64,000 bases of DNA from the NCBI GenBank assembly GCA_018398585.1, contig JAGTTD010000001.1:39323938-39387937 (forward strand). The letters run 5' to 3'. Of this stretch, positions 31,936-44,526 are shown piece after piece; position 1 is the stretch's first letter; every line of letters begins with the position of its first letter. A model generated the notes under the pieces. It was not told where the DNA came from, searched no databases, and saw only the letters and a list, made by a program, of their open reading frames with translations. Source of the stretch: Simmondsia chinensis. Taxonomy: Eukaryota; Streptophyta; Magnoliopsida; Caryophyllales; Simmondsiaceae. The position numbers were made by a program, and so were the translations under genes.

Positions 31936-33154
31936 CACCGACACACTAGAATGGTGGCGACTACCGATGCTATGCTAACAGGCACCTTCTTACTTTTTGG
32001 ATTTGAAGGTATTTTCTAACAAGTTTTCTAGTTAAACAGAGGGTAACAAAATTGGTTGCCAGAGCAAAATTGTAGTTCTCAAAACAATTTTGTGGCTCTC
32101 ATTCTTTGTAAGTCACATTATTACTCTGATAATCACAATTTTTACTCCAATAATTACAACTCCGTAAATGAAAGGTAAAACTTGAAGCAAACTCCGAGAA
32201 AATTGAAGTCAATCATAGAAAAAGCATCACAAATCACCATCAAACTCATCAAATTAGTGAAGCTATAACTATCCATAGATTTCTAGCACTGACTGACTAA
32301 AGCCAACAATGTTAACACCAGCACCTAGTATTGCCCCAAGAAATCTAGCAGTACTGCTATTAGAAGGGAAATATGAAAAATAGGCCAGACTTTGCCAATG
32401 TGTCACTCCGGGTAAAATCTTTGCTCATACACCTGCAGTAAAACCCAAAAGGGTAACATTTTGTCCTACACAAAGGCCCAAGTGTGTGTGAGTATTTTAA
32501 GGGAAAATATAACAACAAAATTTAGAAAAAAGTACAATAGAAATACATGACATTTTGATCTAGCACCTTTGTTACTCACAACCAAAACTAAAATTCATTT
32601 CTCAAAAACCGAAAACTAATGAATTACAAAGCTTTATTTATAGAGAAGAGAAACCATAAGACAATATTGAATAAGATAAGATAAGATACATCCTAATTTA
32701 AGTGGGAAACTACTATCCTAAAATAAGATAAAATAAAAACTAGACCAAATTAATAGGCCATCAGAAGTAAGTTTCTTGCGATTAATCGAAACAAAAAGGA
32801 GTGACTCACCATCAAGGACATCTTGCAATGGTTCGGCTTGTGTAGGGGCAGAGTTTGGTATAAGTTGGCGGAGATACCCTGGCTGCATAATGCAATGGGA
32901 GCCGAATCTAGGTTGTTATGATTAACATGATACCAAATTGCAGACAATTAAAATCACCATTGTTTCAACTTGTTAGACTACCCCAATTTGCAATCTACTC
33001 ATGGGCATACTACAGAACCAAAATATTCTGAGGGGATAACAAATGGGGCAACAAAATGAAGCATCCCACATTAAACATTCATCAAACAAAATGGTATACA
33101 TACATAAGTGAAACAAAAACACACAAGATCCTGGCAGAAAAACAAAAAAATCAA
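31936..33154. other. CACTA element 1 interior, transposase core deleted
   Basis: The catalytic TNP2-type core expected between the N- and C-terminal remnants is absent. One exon-like minus-strand block near 32810-32900 ends at a donor-like GATG/GTGAGT. The rest is AT-rich with no supported gene. Confidence 0.5.
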
Positions 33155-33478
33155 CTCTGACCATAAGCATCTCTATACAACAAACTTGAACCGTTAAAAT
33201 AGCTCGGCAATGTCTCATCTTTTGGAAGAGCTCTTTTAAAAATCTTTAGAAAAGTATCAAATCCAGCATTAGTCACTCTATACAAGCATTTAAGATGATA
33301 TAATTAAATAATAAACGAGAGCTTTGTAAATTCATCACATTCAAGGTACACGGGTGAATCTGCATCTTCTATGAGTTTATATAAATTTTCAGCCTCAACA
33401 TTGCGTCCCCTTTTTAGGTGGTTTTGATGATTCACTCAAATTAGGACTATGCAATCCGTAAGCATCTTCTAATATTTC
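33155..33478 (-). pseudogene. CACTA transposase (TNP2-like) N-terminal part, downstream of hAT insertion
   Basis: Minus-strand reading gives MHEILEDAYGLHSPNLS next to the hAT site. After a frameshift near 33405 it continues AENLYKLIEDADSPVYLECD, FTKLSFII, then LKIFKRALPKDETLPSYF and SSLLYRDAYG before a stop. This order (dispensable acidic start, EAxxFYKLxEDAxxPLYPGC, AFPxGETLPxSFYEAKK-like) is the N-terminal domain of plant CACTA TNP2 transposases. The catalytic core is missing. Confidence 0.78.
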
Positions 33479-33486
33479 ATGCATAC

Positions 33487-36124
33487 TAGAGGTGGCCACG
33501 GGCCGGGCTTGGTTAGGGCCCGTTCGGCCCTGCACTATCATGGGCTGGGCTGGGTCCGGCCTGGAGGGCTCCAGGGCCAGACCCGGGACCGTTATAGTGC
33601 TGGCCGGGCCGGGTGGGCCCGGGTTGGCCCGCTTTTCGTCAGCTTTAAAAAAAAATGCAAAATTTAAATAATACAAAGCTGTTTTGCTCTAAAATTATTA
33701 AAATTTATTGATAAATAATATAAGATACAAATACATTTTATCCCAAGCACTAATAATGCTAAATATATGTAATAAAATAAAATATATAATAAGTAAAAGT
33801 AAATAGTGATAAATAAATAGCGTAACAAGTACAAATACAACGCAGTTGGAGCCCAATATTTAAAAGTTCAAATTTATTTATCAAAAAATACAAAGTAAAT
33901 AATTGACATACAAAAGTGTTGATATCAGTCGCATGGGGGGGTTGCTGTGCCATCGTTTGATGTATCAGTGGTGCGGTCGTCTTCTTCATCGCTCGTTGAA
34001 TCCAGCCTCATTTTCTGTTGATTCCTTGCCTCAGCTAGCAGCAAATCCTTCAAGCACAAGGACATCTCCAAGCTTGACGGTGATAGCTTCCAAGCAACAT
34101 GCCACCAAGACTGAAAGCACACTCTGATGCTATTGAAGACACCGGAAAACTTAGTATATCACGTGCCATGGTAGAAAGCATGGGATACTGGGCTTGGTTT
34201 GTGTTCCACCATTGTAAAAGATCAAAATGCGGGTTGGCCGGCGTCGCGAAAATATGGAGCACCGGTGTCCGCAAATAATAATCTAGCTCATCACATGACG
34301 TGGGGGCTACTGTGGGCGTAAATTGCTCCAACAGCTTCCACGAATATGACGTGTGTGAACTACTTCCACTAGATGTGGAAGATCCTACTGCAGTAGTACT
34401 AGGATATGGATTATTTGACACTAATTTACGGGAATAGTGGGAAAATAAACTGTGCAAGTTGTTATCGATTTCGGCAATAAAAGTGTTGATATTGAGTCTA
34501 GGATACAAATATTTGAAAAAATGTTGGCAAAACAAGTTTAAACCCCCGCGTTTATAACGAGGATCTAAAATAGTTGCTAAACAGTATGTAAGGGGTAGTT
34601 CAGAATAATATTTAGCAAACATTTCTTTCATTGCCTTAATCGATTCAAACAAAATGGGGTTGGATTCGTTACCCACCATCCAATTTACAATATCAAGCAA
34701 TCTTGTTATTCCTTGAGGCATGGTCGGATAGTAGCAACCCCAAAAAAATGCCGTGGCCTCTTTAAACATGAAATTTTTTTTACAAATTTCATCGATTGTC
34801 TCCCAATGTATATCGTTCAAGTTGTAATCGCTCCATTCTGAATGATTGTCCATTGCGAATTCCATCAGGATGTCTTTATATGGTAGAATGCGCTCTAACA
34901 TTTCTACCGTAGACGACCACCTACTTTGGGAGTCTAGTTTGAATTGTTTATATTCTATGCCATGCAACCTATATAAATTTTCAAATCTTCTTTTTCTAGT
35001 GCCGGATAATTTAATAGATATTATTACGGATCTTAAGGTGTTAAGGGATGCATTTACTAGCTCTAAACCATCCATTACCATTAAATGCAAAATGTGACAA
35101 ATACAACGAAGATGGAAACACTTCCCACCTAACATGGGTCTCATGTGCCCAATTAAATATGTAACGGATGCAGTGTTACTGGTAGCATTGTAGAATGTAA
35201 TACTGAAGGTACGTTGCTCTATGCCCCAGTCGCAGACTGCCGACATAATCGCGCCCGTAATTATCTTGGCAGTGTGGGGGTAATCTAAATAACCAAAATG
35301 AATTATTCTCTTTTGGAGGGTGTAGGAGTCATCGATCCAGTGTGCCGTTATGCACATATAAGGCACACCGGGCTTGAAATTCCATGTGTCCGACGTCAAC
35401 GAGAACATGCTTGTGTTCGTCGTAAAAAGTGTTAAGACCTCAGCTTTCACCCTATGGTACTCCGTAAAAGTGTCCCGCTTTACGGTGTTTCAAGGAACCC
35501 TCACAATGGCGAGCTTCACCCATTTTTGGAGGTAGTCCACGAAATATTGGTCTTCGCCGGTATTGAAAGGCCTTTCACCCAAAATTATATATTTAGCTAG
35601 CCCTTTTCGGCTGCCCTCTTGAGAGAACCTAAAAATAGCAAGTGCACCGGTCACTTGCTGTACTAGACATTTTTGGCTCTTATCTGGGCATTGCTCGGGG
35701 TGGCACCTAAGTATATGTCTGTTTAATGTGACTGTCCCACTGCCAGGTTGATGGCTAAAAGACCTAGGTGGGTCACATAATTTACAAGTTGCTTTATTAG
35801 TTGTCTTATTAAGGGTAAAGTGATTTCATACCCCATTAGTTGTACGCCTACTAGTAGAGGTACTACTTTCAGGCTGGGCTTCGGTGGTGGGTGTGGGTTC
35901 CTCATCAGTTTGTGAGTCTCCACCCCCACCACCCGACTCATGATAATATTGTTGTTGTTTAAATTCCCAATTTATGCTATCATCAATGTATAAGGGTGAT
36001 GGGCAATGGCTACCCCTCCTCCAAAAGAGTCGGGCCCGGGCTAGGCCTGAGCCTGGAGCCCTTTAAAAATGGGCCCATGGCCCAGCCCGGTCCCGGCCCG
36101 AGCTCGGCCCGTTGGCCACCTCTA
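33487..36124 (-). mobile_element. hAT transposon (Ac-like) with transposase gene and perfect 8-bp TSD
   Basis: Terminal inverted repeats TAGAGGTGGCCACGGGCC (left) and TAGAGGTGGCCAACGGGCC (right, reverse-complemented) bound 2,638 bp. The 8-bp duplication atgcatac is perfect at 33479-33486 and 36125-36132. Subterminal zones are rich in GGGCC/CCGGGC motifs. The single gene on the minus strand encodes an hAT transposase. The insertion interrupts the CACTA transposase reading exactly, so it is younger than that CACTA element. Confidence 0.96.
33925..35960 (-). pseudogene. hAT transposase (BED zinc finger to hATC dimerisation domain), broken
   Basis: Order on the minus strand: a low-complexity start, then a BED zinc finger (NHFTLNKTTNKATCKLCD, later HILRCH), then the RNase H-like core in the 466-residue frame ending near 34053 (LTSDTWNFKPGVPYMCITAH, LGGKCFHLRCICHILHL, LDPRYK). 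The hATC dimerisation domain follows (ELDYYLRTP, LQWWNTNQAQYPMLSTMARD, PVSSIASECAFSLGG). Lesions are a TGA for Trp in the BED finger (35826-35828), a TGA for Arg (35490-35492) and a frameshift near 34090. After the shift the C-terminus continues to 33925 (SPSSLEMSLCLKDLLLAEAR). The protein would cut and join element ends. Confidence 0.92.
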
Positions 36125-36132
36125 ATGCATAC

Positions 36133-36244
36133 CATCATCTAATGATTCATCAGAAGTATCCATCTCACTAGAAAAATCATTTAGCTCGGGATACTCTACC
36201 TCCCCATGGAGATACCAATTGCTACGTGCATCATTATCATCCAT
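36133..36244 (-). pseudogene. CACTA transposase (TNP2-like) start region, upstream of hAT insertion
   Basis: Minus-strand ATG at 36244 reads MDDNDARSNWYLHGEVEY, then SEMDTSDESLDDG, running directly into the hAT target site. YLHGE is the conserved start-region motif of CACTA transposases. Joining across one copy of the duplication restores the reading into the block at 33478, confirming the insertion. Confidence 0.75.
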
Positions 36245-37304
36245 GCCTTTAAGTGTAAGGTGAAGTTTCACTCTATCTATGTCTAACTCATATCAATTTG
36301 CAAAGTCTTATATGGGCAAGGTATTGACTCATCCACACCCACAATAACAAGCGCATTAGTAAAAAAATGCTTCCACACCATCATGAAATTCAGGTGAAAC
36401 TCGTGAGCTTTTCACTCAAGCTTTGTTTTTAAACACATTTATGTGGACAAATCCTGCACTTAGAATGTATAAATATAGTTAAAATAGGACATGATATTAG
36501 TAAAATTACATATATTAATCTCTTATTGACCATAGGAATAGTGTAAGATAGTTACTAGACTCAAATTCCATTTAATTCGTATTTTACTATAATCTGAATC
36601 AACAACTAAAATTCACTACCCAAACACTGAAACAAATCAAAAGCTACAAAATGTGACAAAAACACAATTAATCATCATGAAGCATCGAACATTATAATCT
36701 AATACACTAGAACTCATTGAAATCTACATTTAAGAGAAGAAATAGCTTAAAACACCATATACTTAGTTCATATTTTCTAAAAATCATGCAAAAATTGAGT
36801 AAACTAATCATGATAGCATACAACAAAACTAACACTACATCAAACATTGACACATTAGGTAATCATACATTAAACTATTCAATCCTCAACAAATTGACAG
36901 TAATCTTACATTAAACTATTCAATCTTCAACAAATTGACAGGAATCTTATATTAATCCTATTTTATTACTAACTAACCCTATTTTATACTTGAAACAAGA
37001 GAACGATGAGACACAAGAGCGAAGACCTAAAGAGGAGATTTAAGATACATTCAAATAGTCTAAACCTAGCATAATCGTGCAATTAACTGCAAAATAAACT
37101 ACATTACATGGGAAATTGAATCACGAAATTGATTCCTTTTCTCTACTAGACCTGCACCGGGGACACAAAACGGAATTAAAGAAGTGAAGAGACGAGCAAG
37201 AGAGAAAGTGAAGAGATGAGAAAGCGAGAGAGAGAGAGAGAGAGAGAGAGAGTAAAGAGAATGAAAGAGACCAACGAGAGAGGGCGATGAACAAGAGAGA
37301 ATAA
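36245..37304. other. CACTA element 1 upstream part with a GA microsatellite
   Basis: AT-rich, no gene seen. It includes a short direct repeat (ATTAAACTATTCAATC at about 36868 and 36912) and a GA run at 37226-37252 within a purine-rich segment. The right subterminal array expected for the CACTA element is absent here, so this side has probably suffered a deletion joining it to copia sequence at about 37305. Confidence 0.5.
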
Positions 37305-37862
37305 TATCCTAAACCAGGCTTGCGTCCAGTCTGTAGCTCCACAAGTGTTTTAGGAATCGACTTTGTAGGAACCAAATTTAGAACATAAGCCATAAAGTAG
37401 CATGGCACATCATGGACCGTACCATCTCCAACAACGTTCTATTTCTCCTTTTGGCAACCCCATTCTGTTGCGGCGTACTCGGTGCAGAAAGCTGAGATCT
37501 GATTCCACTTGCAGCTAGAAAATCTAGATACTCTCCTAAATGATACTCACCACACGATCCGATTGAAGTGATTTGATGTGTTTACCTGTCTGATTCTCGA
37601 CCTCAGCCTTAAACTCCTTGATCTTTTCAAAAGAGTTAGACTTCTTTCTCATCAAGTAAACATAACCATACCTTGAGTAATCATCAGTAAAGATGATGAA
37701 ATGCTCATAGCCTCCTCTTGCTTGAACATTCATTAGTCCACCTACATCTGTGTGAACCAGCTCAAGTAAGTCACCAACTCTATTGCCTTTACACTTAAAG
37801 ACATACTTAGTCATCTTTCCTTCTATGTAGGATTCAATGACTGGTAAAGATTTCAAGTCTTA
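37305..37862 (-). pseudogene. copia copy A: integrase (truncated)
   Basis: The frame 37536-37856 has LVHTDVGGLMNVQARGGYEH (first Asp), FTDDYSRYGYVYLM, then FKAEVENQTGKHIKSLQSD, with Gly of the usual SDRGGE lost. Beyond it copy A carries a 37-bp deletion relative to B near 37395. It stops similarity at about 37305, where unrelated purine-rich CACTA sequence begins. Confidence 0.82.
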
Positions 37863-38369
37863 AGACTCAATTTATCCTTCACTTATTAGTCTTTGGATCC
37901 TACTAGAATTAATATGACAAAGCCGTTGGTGCCATTTGAAGCCACTGTTGGTTTTAGGGTTCTTTCTTTTAAGAGGTACAATTAGTTTAGTAGTGTTAGA
38001 TTCGGACATGCAGTTAGGAGAGTTATGATCAGGTGTCAAGATAAACAAACCAGTGACAATAGTACCATTGCAAATAAACATTTTATTATGCCGCAAAACT
38101 AAATCAATTCCAAAAGAAATAGAATATCCATCACCCACTAATTGTGACAATGAAATCAAATTCATGTGTAACGTAGGTATATAAAGACAATTCTTAAAAA
38201 TTAAAACTCTACTCCTAAATACAAAGCTAATGTCTCCCACTCCTCAGACTGAAAGCCGCATCCCGTCTCCTACGGTCAGGTCCAGCTCTCCATCATGTTG
38301 CTTCCTGGTTAGCTTGAGCCCTTGCAACATATTGCTGACAAGGTCAGTCGAACCGGTGTCCACACACTA
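37863..38369 (-). pseudogene. copia copy A: protease end and GAG-pre-integrase
   Basis: Frame 37872-38240: VLIFKNCLYIPTLHMNLIS and LSQLVGDGYSISFG from the region after the protease active site, then GFKWHQRLCHINSSRIQRLI, the pre-integrase zinc-binding block. Matches copy B at 46106-46330. Confidence 0.8.
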
Positions 38370-39262
38370 GAATTCTAGTAGACTTTCAACTACACATGAC
38401 TCAACTACATAAGATATTTCCATACCTTGTCCCGATCGGTTCTTTTTCTTAGCAGGAAGACTTACTAGGTACTCAGGGCAGTTCCTCTTCCAGTGGCCAT
38501 CCTTCCTACAGAAGAAACACTTTCCTTTTGTAGAAGGCTTCCTTTTCATTTGCTTAGCTGCTATACTAGCAGCTTTGCCCTTATTCTTCTTCTTCCCAGA
38601 CTTTCTGTTGGAAGACAACCTGTTCCTATCCTAGGCGCCTGGGTTAAGAGGACAGTCCCCTTAGCCTTCGTCAGCCCTTTAGCAACTTGCAACTCCTTCA
38701 TCAGCTTAGGTAACAAATAGTCTTTATTATTCATTGTATAGTTCAACCTGAACTGAGTAAAGGACTCTGGCAAAGAGCCAAGTATCATGTCCTGTTGAGA
38801 TTGACTATCAATCTTAGCACTTAGGAATTCCAGTTCGTTAAGATAAGCTATCATTTTTTAAACATGTTCTTGAGCTGGACTTCCCTGAGGCCTTTTCATG
38901 AACATGAGTTTCCTCATTTGCTCCATCCTTTCTGCTCTGTCTTGCCCACCGAACATCTTCTTAAGATGTTCTTTCATTTTTGCTGCCTTCTTCATCTCAA
39001 GCACCTAATGCTTGAGAACGTTAGACACGGAGGTCAAAATGTAACATCTAGTTAAATCATTGGACTTAATCCATCGGTCACAACGTTCCTTCACAACAGC
39101 ATTGGCATTATTAGCAGGCATTGGAGGACAGGGTTCGGTTAACACAAAGTTATGTCCCTCATGGATTAGCACAATATCTAGGTTCATCTTCCAGTTTAGG
39201 TAATTAGGTTAAGTAAAGAGGTTATCCTTTAGTATGAAATGCAATGCACCAGTAGTCGGCAT
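38370..39262 (-). pseudogene. copia copy A: gag
   Basis: ATG at 39262 opens MPTTGALHFILKDNLFT, then a TAA at the position where copy B has TGA, then PNYLNWKMNLDIVLIHEGHN. A second stop in EHV-KMIAYLNELEF is also shared with copy B. The CCHC knuckle reads GKCFFCRKDGHWKRNCPEYL near 38500 and is intact. A 1-base deletion relative to B near 38620 shifts the frame. Confidence 0.87.
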
Positions 39263-40480
39263 GATTACATTAAAAATAAGCAAATAAAATGTACAAGTCA
39301 TGCATCTATCTGTGATGTTATTTTCTTTCAAAATTTAGCAATTATAATTCACTAAATATCCACAAAACCTTATTAAAACAAAAGCAATGATGATCCAAAC
39401 TATTCACTCGTTACTTCCTGTCGGCGAGGCCGCAACAAGCTTAGCTTGGTTGAGAACGTTTCTCTATTATTATACTTTCTTGTGAACTCTTTTATTATAT
39501 ATCAATAATTCACCATCCTGTCCTTAGTCTCTAAAATAGTACAACAGAGCTCCTCGGGGAAAGCTAATGTAGTATTTTAGTCAAGCGTAAACCATTATCT
39601 GTACATCAACACAAGGACTCGATATACTCCACGTCAGCGTTGTCATACTCGTTTGCTTGAATCTCAGTTCATCCTAAGAAAAATCTAACCCCGTATTCCT
39701 TGGATTGACATCCTCCTTGGGGAGAAATGCAGACCCACTATACTGTTAGACCACTAATGGAGACTGTGTGTTTTTCAACCTTCGAACCTCACTCCCACTT
39801 GATTTTTAAAAATAAATTAGTGGATTTTATTTACTTTAAGTTATCTTATAACTTAATAAAATTAATGGAATAAAAACATTTTGAATTACTATTCTAATCC
39901 AATCAAGATTAATTAAATTATCCACAACTAATAATCATATCATTAAAACTCCCTTTTAAAAAGAATTTAAAACAAAGTTTAACTTTTATACCTTTCTGAA
40001 CTCTTTTAGAAAAATAAGGATTATCACACAATCCTCTTTAGAATCATACTCTAAAATAATTAAAAAAACTTTTTTGTAATTAAATTGATGTTAGCCGTTG
40101 AAGTCATGTCACTGCTAGATCTGAAGAAAATTTTAATTTTTTTTGATTTAACTAAATTTTCATATTTTCATTCATTATAATCTCATTATATCAATTAATC
40201 CTACCTAATCCAATCAGATAATTATATGAAGAATTTAAGTTAACATGAAAAATCTTATTCTCATATTCATAAACCAAAAACTATGTAATTATTGATGAAT
40301 ACATTCCTTTTAATTAAATTTTAAACAATTTAAACAATCAATTAAACATATAACAATTTATACGAATATATTCAACAATGACATTATACTTTCACGCGAT
40401 CTCATCATTAACCCGTATTTTAAACGTTTTTCTATCATGTCAACTAATGACCTCATGCGTATTATGAATAATCAGAGTCC
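39263..40480 (-). other. copia copy A: 5' leader between PBS and gag
   Basis: About 1.2 kb of AT-rich sequence without coding signal, closely parallel to 47493-48690 in copy B. A long untranslated leader appears to be a trait of this family. Confidence 0.7.
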
Positions 40481-40493
40481 GACTCTGATACCA
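40481..40493 (-). other. primer-binding site of copia copy A
   Basis: Minus-strand TGGTATCAGAGTC is the initiator tRNA-Met PBS, two bases from the central LTR. Its presence shows that the central LTR acts as the 5' LTR of copy A. Confidence 0.9.
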
Positions 40494-40495
40494 AT

Positions 40496-42364
40496 TGTTG
40501 GGAGGGTGATTTTAATTTCGTAAATTAAAACATGCAATGATTGTATCTAGCGTAGCGGAATACTGCTTTAAAATTCTCTAATTTCAAATTAAATTCATGG
40601 TCATGACCCTAAGTATACATAACAATGCCTAGCATCAGAAGACATATCCACAAAATGCGATTAAATGCAAATATAAAAGTTTGGGGCGAGATAATCTCAT
40701 ATCTCGTTGTAGACCGCAAGTGCATAGATCCTTAGAACAATACCTCCGAGATCTTCTCCTCAATTCCTCCTTTTACACCGAGCGAGTGAGTGTCGTGAAA
40801 TCAAGTAGTTCTTTAAAACTAATTTTTAACAACTAATTTGCAAGAAGTTTTCTTTAATTAGTTCACTAACTAATCAAGAGAAAACCTAGAAGGGAGCTTT
40901 TGTTATTTTGAATTGCTTATTAAATCAAATACCCTAGCTCTACTTATATCGAGGCGCAAAAATAAAAAAAAATCAGAAAAATAAATAAAATAAATTGTAA
41001 TATTTTATCCAGATAAAAAATAATTTCTATCCAAAAAAACGTTCGCTGCAAAAACCTCACTCACACGTGGCAGGGTGCCACGTGGCACCTCGCGATTCAT
41101 CCGCGTCATGCAACGCGGATCACCAGAGCATGCCACCCAGTGTGCAGCACTGGGGAGGGGACACAGAACCCGCCCTTTAATCGCACGCTGATTAGCTCGC
41201 ACTGGAAGTGCATTTTTACCCTTTTTCTTGTAAAATTCAATCCATGAATTTTTTAAGATTCGATGATGATAAATTTTATTTAACTCTTTAAATAAAATAA
41301 TCATCTTATGAATTCTCTTGATTTCTATAAGTATATAATTTAAGATACTTGCGCAGGAACCTCAGGAACAATTTATTTTTGGTTCCAAATGAGTCAAATC
41401 TGATTATCATCTCATGATAACAATTGAACCTCATTTAATAAAACTTAATTCCACTAAATAAGTTTTACCACTCTCTAAAATTAAATATATTTACTCGATA
41501 AATTTTCTATAAAAGTTTACTAGCAATTGACCCCTCTCATAAATGTTCATGAGAAAAATGACTTCAACTACTATTGTCATTCTTTCTCACCTTTCCTTCT
41601 TAGTTCTTGATTCGCCTTTTTTTGAATGATCCACTAACACAGATTAATAGATCTATATTAATTTCTAATGTCCAACATAATGAATGCTCTGGCCAAAGTC
41701 TCTAGAATCATCTTAAAAAACTTGCGCTTTAATTAAGGGGACATTTCACCAAGTAGATTCCTGATAAAATATCTATCCTGCCACACTTCCTGTAATTGCC
41801 CAACAAACATAAGACCCCGGTTATTACTTATAACATCGTCATTTTAGTGTATCAATGTAACCAACAATCCATGCACGAGTGTAGGCCATTTTACGTATTA
41901 AGAGTCATTGTATAAATAAAATATATGAGTTGCTTAATTTTTATAGTAGTACAGATTCGAGCAAATCACGTGGTCCTGTTCAGTGTGACAATCTCATTGT
42001 AACACACCAACACAACATCCCGGATCGCTATCCACACAACTAAGACAAGTTATCCAAATGTCATGTTATGGTCTTACCGGACAAGTAGCCCAAACTCATC
42101 ACTGACTACGAACTAATTTTTAAATAGCATTATATCCATTATTTAGTCCATCTATTGAGCAATCTCAATAATCCACTAAAATTAGATATCCTAAGTATCA
42201 TTTTGGTTATTCGTCCATCTCATGGCACGTGCTTTGATAGAGAACAACATCACATGCATAAAGACTTGTTAATAATATTAAAATTGGACGATAATGCTAA
42301 ACAATTTTTATTCACAAATAAAAAGTTTACATAAATTCGGTTTCCTAAGGCACTAGCTCTAACA
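40496..42364 (-). repeat. central LTR shared by copia copies A and B
   Basis: 1,869 bp, from TGTTGGGAGGG to GCTCTAACA. One side abuts the A primer-binding site and the other abuts the B purine tract. It matches the outer LTR at 48706-50128, which lacks about 390 bp corresponding to about 41130-41525 here. Confidence 0.9.
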
Positions 42365-42378
42365 ATCTCCCACTTGTC
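42365..42378 (-). other. polypurine tract of copia copy B
   Basis: Minus-strand ACAAGTGGGAGAT directly precedes the LTR start TGTTAGAGC. AGTGGGAGATTGTTA-type junctions are common in plant copia elements. Confidence 0.8.
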
Positions 42379-42663
42379 CTAGACCCAATTTGCTATACAA
42401 CGCATTCCCATACTATCTAAATGTGACTCAAACAACTTTTGAGTCAATGTTTTTGTAAAAGGACTTGCTAAGTTGCTTGAGGTATCTATATTCAGAATTG
42501 CAATCTCCTCTTTCTCCACGTAGTCCGGAATGAGGTGATACTTTCTTTCGATATGCTTGGACCAATTGTGCTTCTTTGGTTCGTTTGAGATAGCCATCGC
42601 ACCTGAATTGTCCCAATAAATGGCAATAGGTGTAAGCCCTTCCTTTATAACCTCAAGATCCAT
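42379..42663 (-). pseudogene. copia copy B: RNase H C-terminal part
   Basis: 94-residue frame with PIAIYWDNSGAMAISNEPKK, KHIERKYHLIPDYVEKEEIA and ASPFTKTLTQKLFESHLDSM, the usual C-terminal end of copia RNase H (xCDNxxAIxxAxxPxxHxRxKHIExxYHxIRD). The catalytic Asp (WDN) is kept. Slight overlap with the next frame marks a frameshift at the junction. Confidence 0.88.
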
Positions 42664-43419
42664 AAGGAACTTCCTAAGCCACAGGCCTCCTTGGCGGCTT
42701 TTGAAACTACCACATATTCCTCTTCCGTGGTGGAGTCAGCAATAAAAGTTTGCTTAAAACTCCTCCAACTTATGGCTTCACCATCAAGGGTATAGACATA
42801 GCCAGATGTGGAACGTCTAGTGTCTAAATCTGATTGAAAATACGAATCTGAATAGTCCACTGGAATTAGCTCATCACCATGACAAACCAACATATAATCT
42901 CTCGTCCTTCTTAAGTACTTGAAAATATGCTTCATTGTCGTCCAATGTATTTCACCTAGATTAGATTGATAACTACTTGCCATATCAAGGACAAAACAAA
43001 TATCAGGTCTAGTACATAACATAACATACATAAGGCTTCCCACAGCCGAAGCACCTGGGACATTCCTCATATGTTCTTTCTGTAGAGATGTCGAAGGACA
43101 CTGTTCTAAAGAAAGAGGCACTCTATGGCTAAAGGGCAACAAAAATTTCTTGGAGTCCATCATGTTAAACTTAGACAACATCTTATCCATATTAGCAGCC
43201 TGAGATAGACCCGGCATCCTATTCTTATGATCCCGTAGAAGCTTAATCCCAAGAATATAGCTGGCTTCTCCTAGGTCTTTCATGTCAAATTGACTTGACA
43301 ACCAAATCTTAACAGCTGATAAGACTCCCACGTCATTCCCAATGAGTAGGATGTCATCCACATATAATACGAAGAAAGTCACTACTTTATCTATGTTTCT
43401 TTGGATTCTACTCACCGAT
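42664..43419 (-). pseudogene. copia copy B: RT C-terminal half and RNase H start
   Basis: Frame 42645-43415 contains the catalytic LYVDDILLIGND, SQFDMKDLGEASYILGIKLL, VGSLMYVMLCTRPDICFVLD and YSDSYFQSDLDTRRSTSGYV with ISWRSFKQ. The upstream part of RT lies beyond a LINE insertion. This is one of the better-conserved frames of the composite. Confidence 0.92.
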
Positions 43420-44526
43420 CGTGACTCTCTCTGGCCTCGATGGATTCATGCCAACTGACTCCAGGAGAAGTCCTTCTGGGATACTCGGCCGAGAGGTTCG
43501 ATTTCATGGTCTTGGAGGAGCATTCTTGGTGTTTGATCGCTTTGTGCTGGGGCTTTTCAGCATATCATTGATGATGGCTGGGACACTGCTTTGTGGTCCG
43601 ATTACTAGCTGCCGTGTGGACGTCTGGAGGGGCGGTTCACTTTCTGCCTCCTCCATTCCATTGGGCATCGTTTGGGCTCTTGAGTTTCAGATATTATTGA
43701 GAGTGATCAGTGGCGTTTCCCACTGGATATTGATGAGCTGCTTCCTATCTGGGATTCTGTTGACTTCAGACCCCGATCGGGGGTAGCTGACAGTGTATGA
43801 TGGATGAGGGACCCATCTAGGGTTTCACCACTAGATCGGCATGGGAGACGATTTACAGTCGGAGGGGGGAGGACTCCATCCATCATCTCCTTTGGTTTCA
43901 ACTTCACATCCCTAGGCACTCCTTCATTTTGTAGCTTGCCTCCTGTGAGCGACTATGGACATTTGACAGACTGATGAGACATCAAGTGCAGGACGTACGG
44001 GCTACTTGCATGTTGTGCGGGTTAGATGTTGATTCGCATGACCATCTCTTCTTCGCCTACAGCTACTCTGCTATTGTTTGGTCCAGGGTGTCCTCTCGCA
44101 CCTCTTTTGCCTGGCCTACACTTCCATGGCGCGAGCTGGTTCAGTGGGCTGCTACCAGGCTCCGTGGCTGCGGGGTGGATCGGATTCTTGCTCACCTTTG
44201 TTTCTCCACTACAGTTTACATCCTCTGGTATGAGCATAACCTGAGGATTCATTGCTCCCAGTCCAGGCCTTCTGCAGTCGTCACTTAGGAGATCACAGGA
44301 TTGGTCCGCAGTCATCTTATTGTTGCTCCTACGCTTCGCGGTGCTCATCGCTACTCGCAGCTTCTTGCTTTGATTGCTTGTTCTCTTTGTTTGGTCATGT
44401 TGACCATTGATACTTCTTCCTTTGTTTCTTTTTTTGATTGATTCTTTGATGTAGGCCTTTTGCCCTTAGCTTGGGGTATACCCCTCATAGACTTGTATAT
44501 ATATTTTTGATCATATATGGTATTTA
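43420..44526 (+). mobile_element. L1-type LINE fragment (3' end of ORF2) inserted in copia RT
   Basis: Plus-strand frames contain WSWRSILGVRSLCAGAF and DDGWDTALWSDYWLP, typical of the region after plant L1 RT. Then comes the zf-RVT motif around 43975-44110 (RLMRHQVQD, ATCMLCGLDVDSHDHLFFAY, WSRVSS). The coding end is near 44440. Flanking 8-bp repeats tcaccgat (43412-43419) and tcactgat (44527-44534) differ by one base. With one copy removed, the copia RT reading is restored from its upstream to its YVDD half. There is no poly(A) tail, and the copy is strongly 5'-truncated and frameshifted. Confidence 0.85.
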
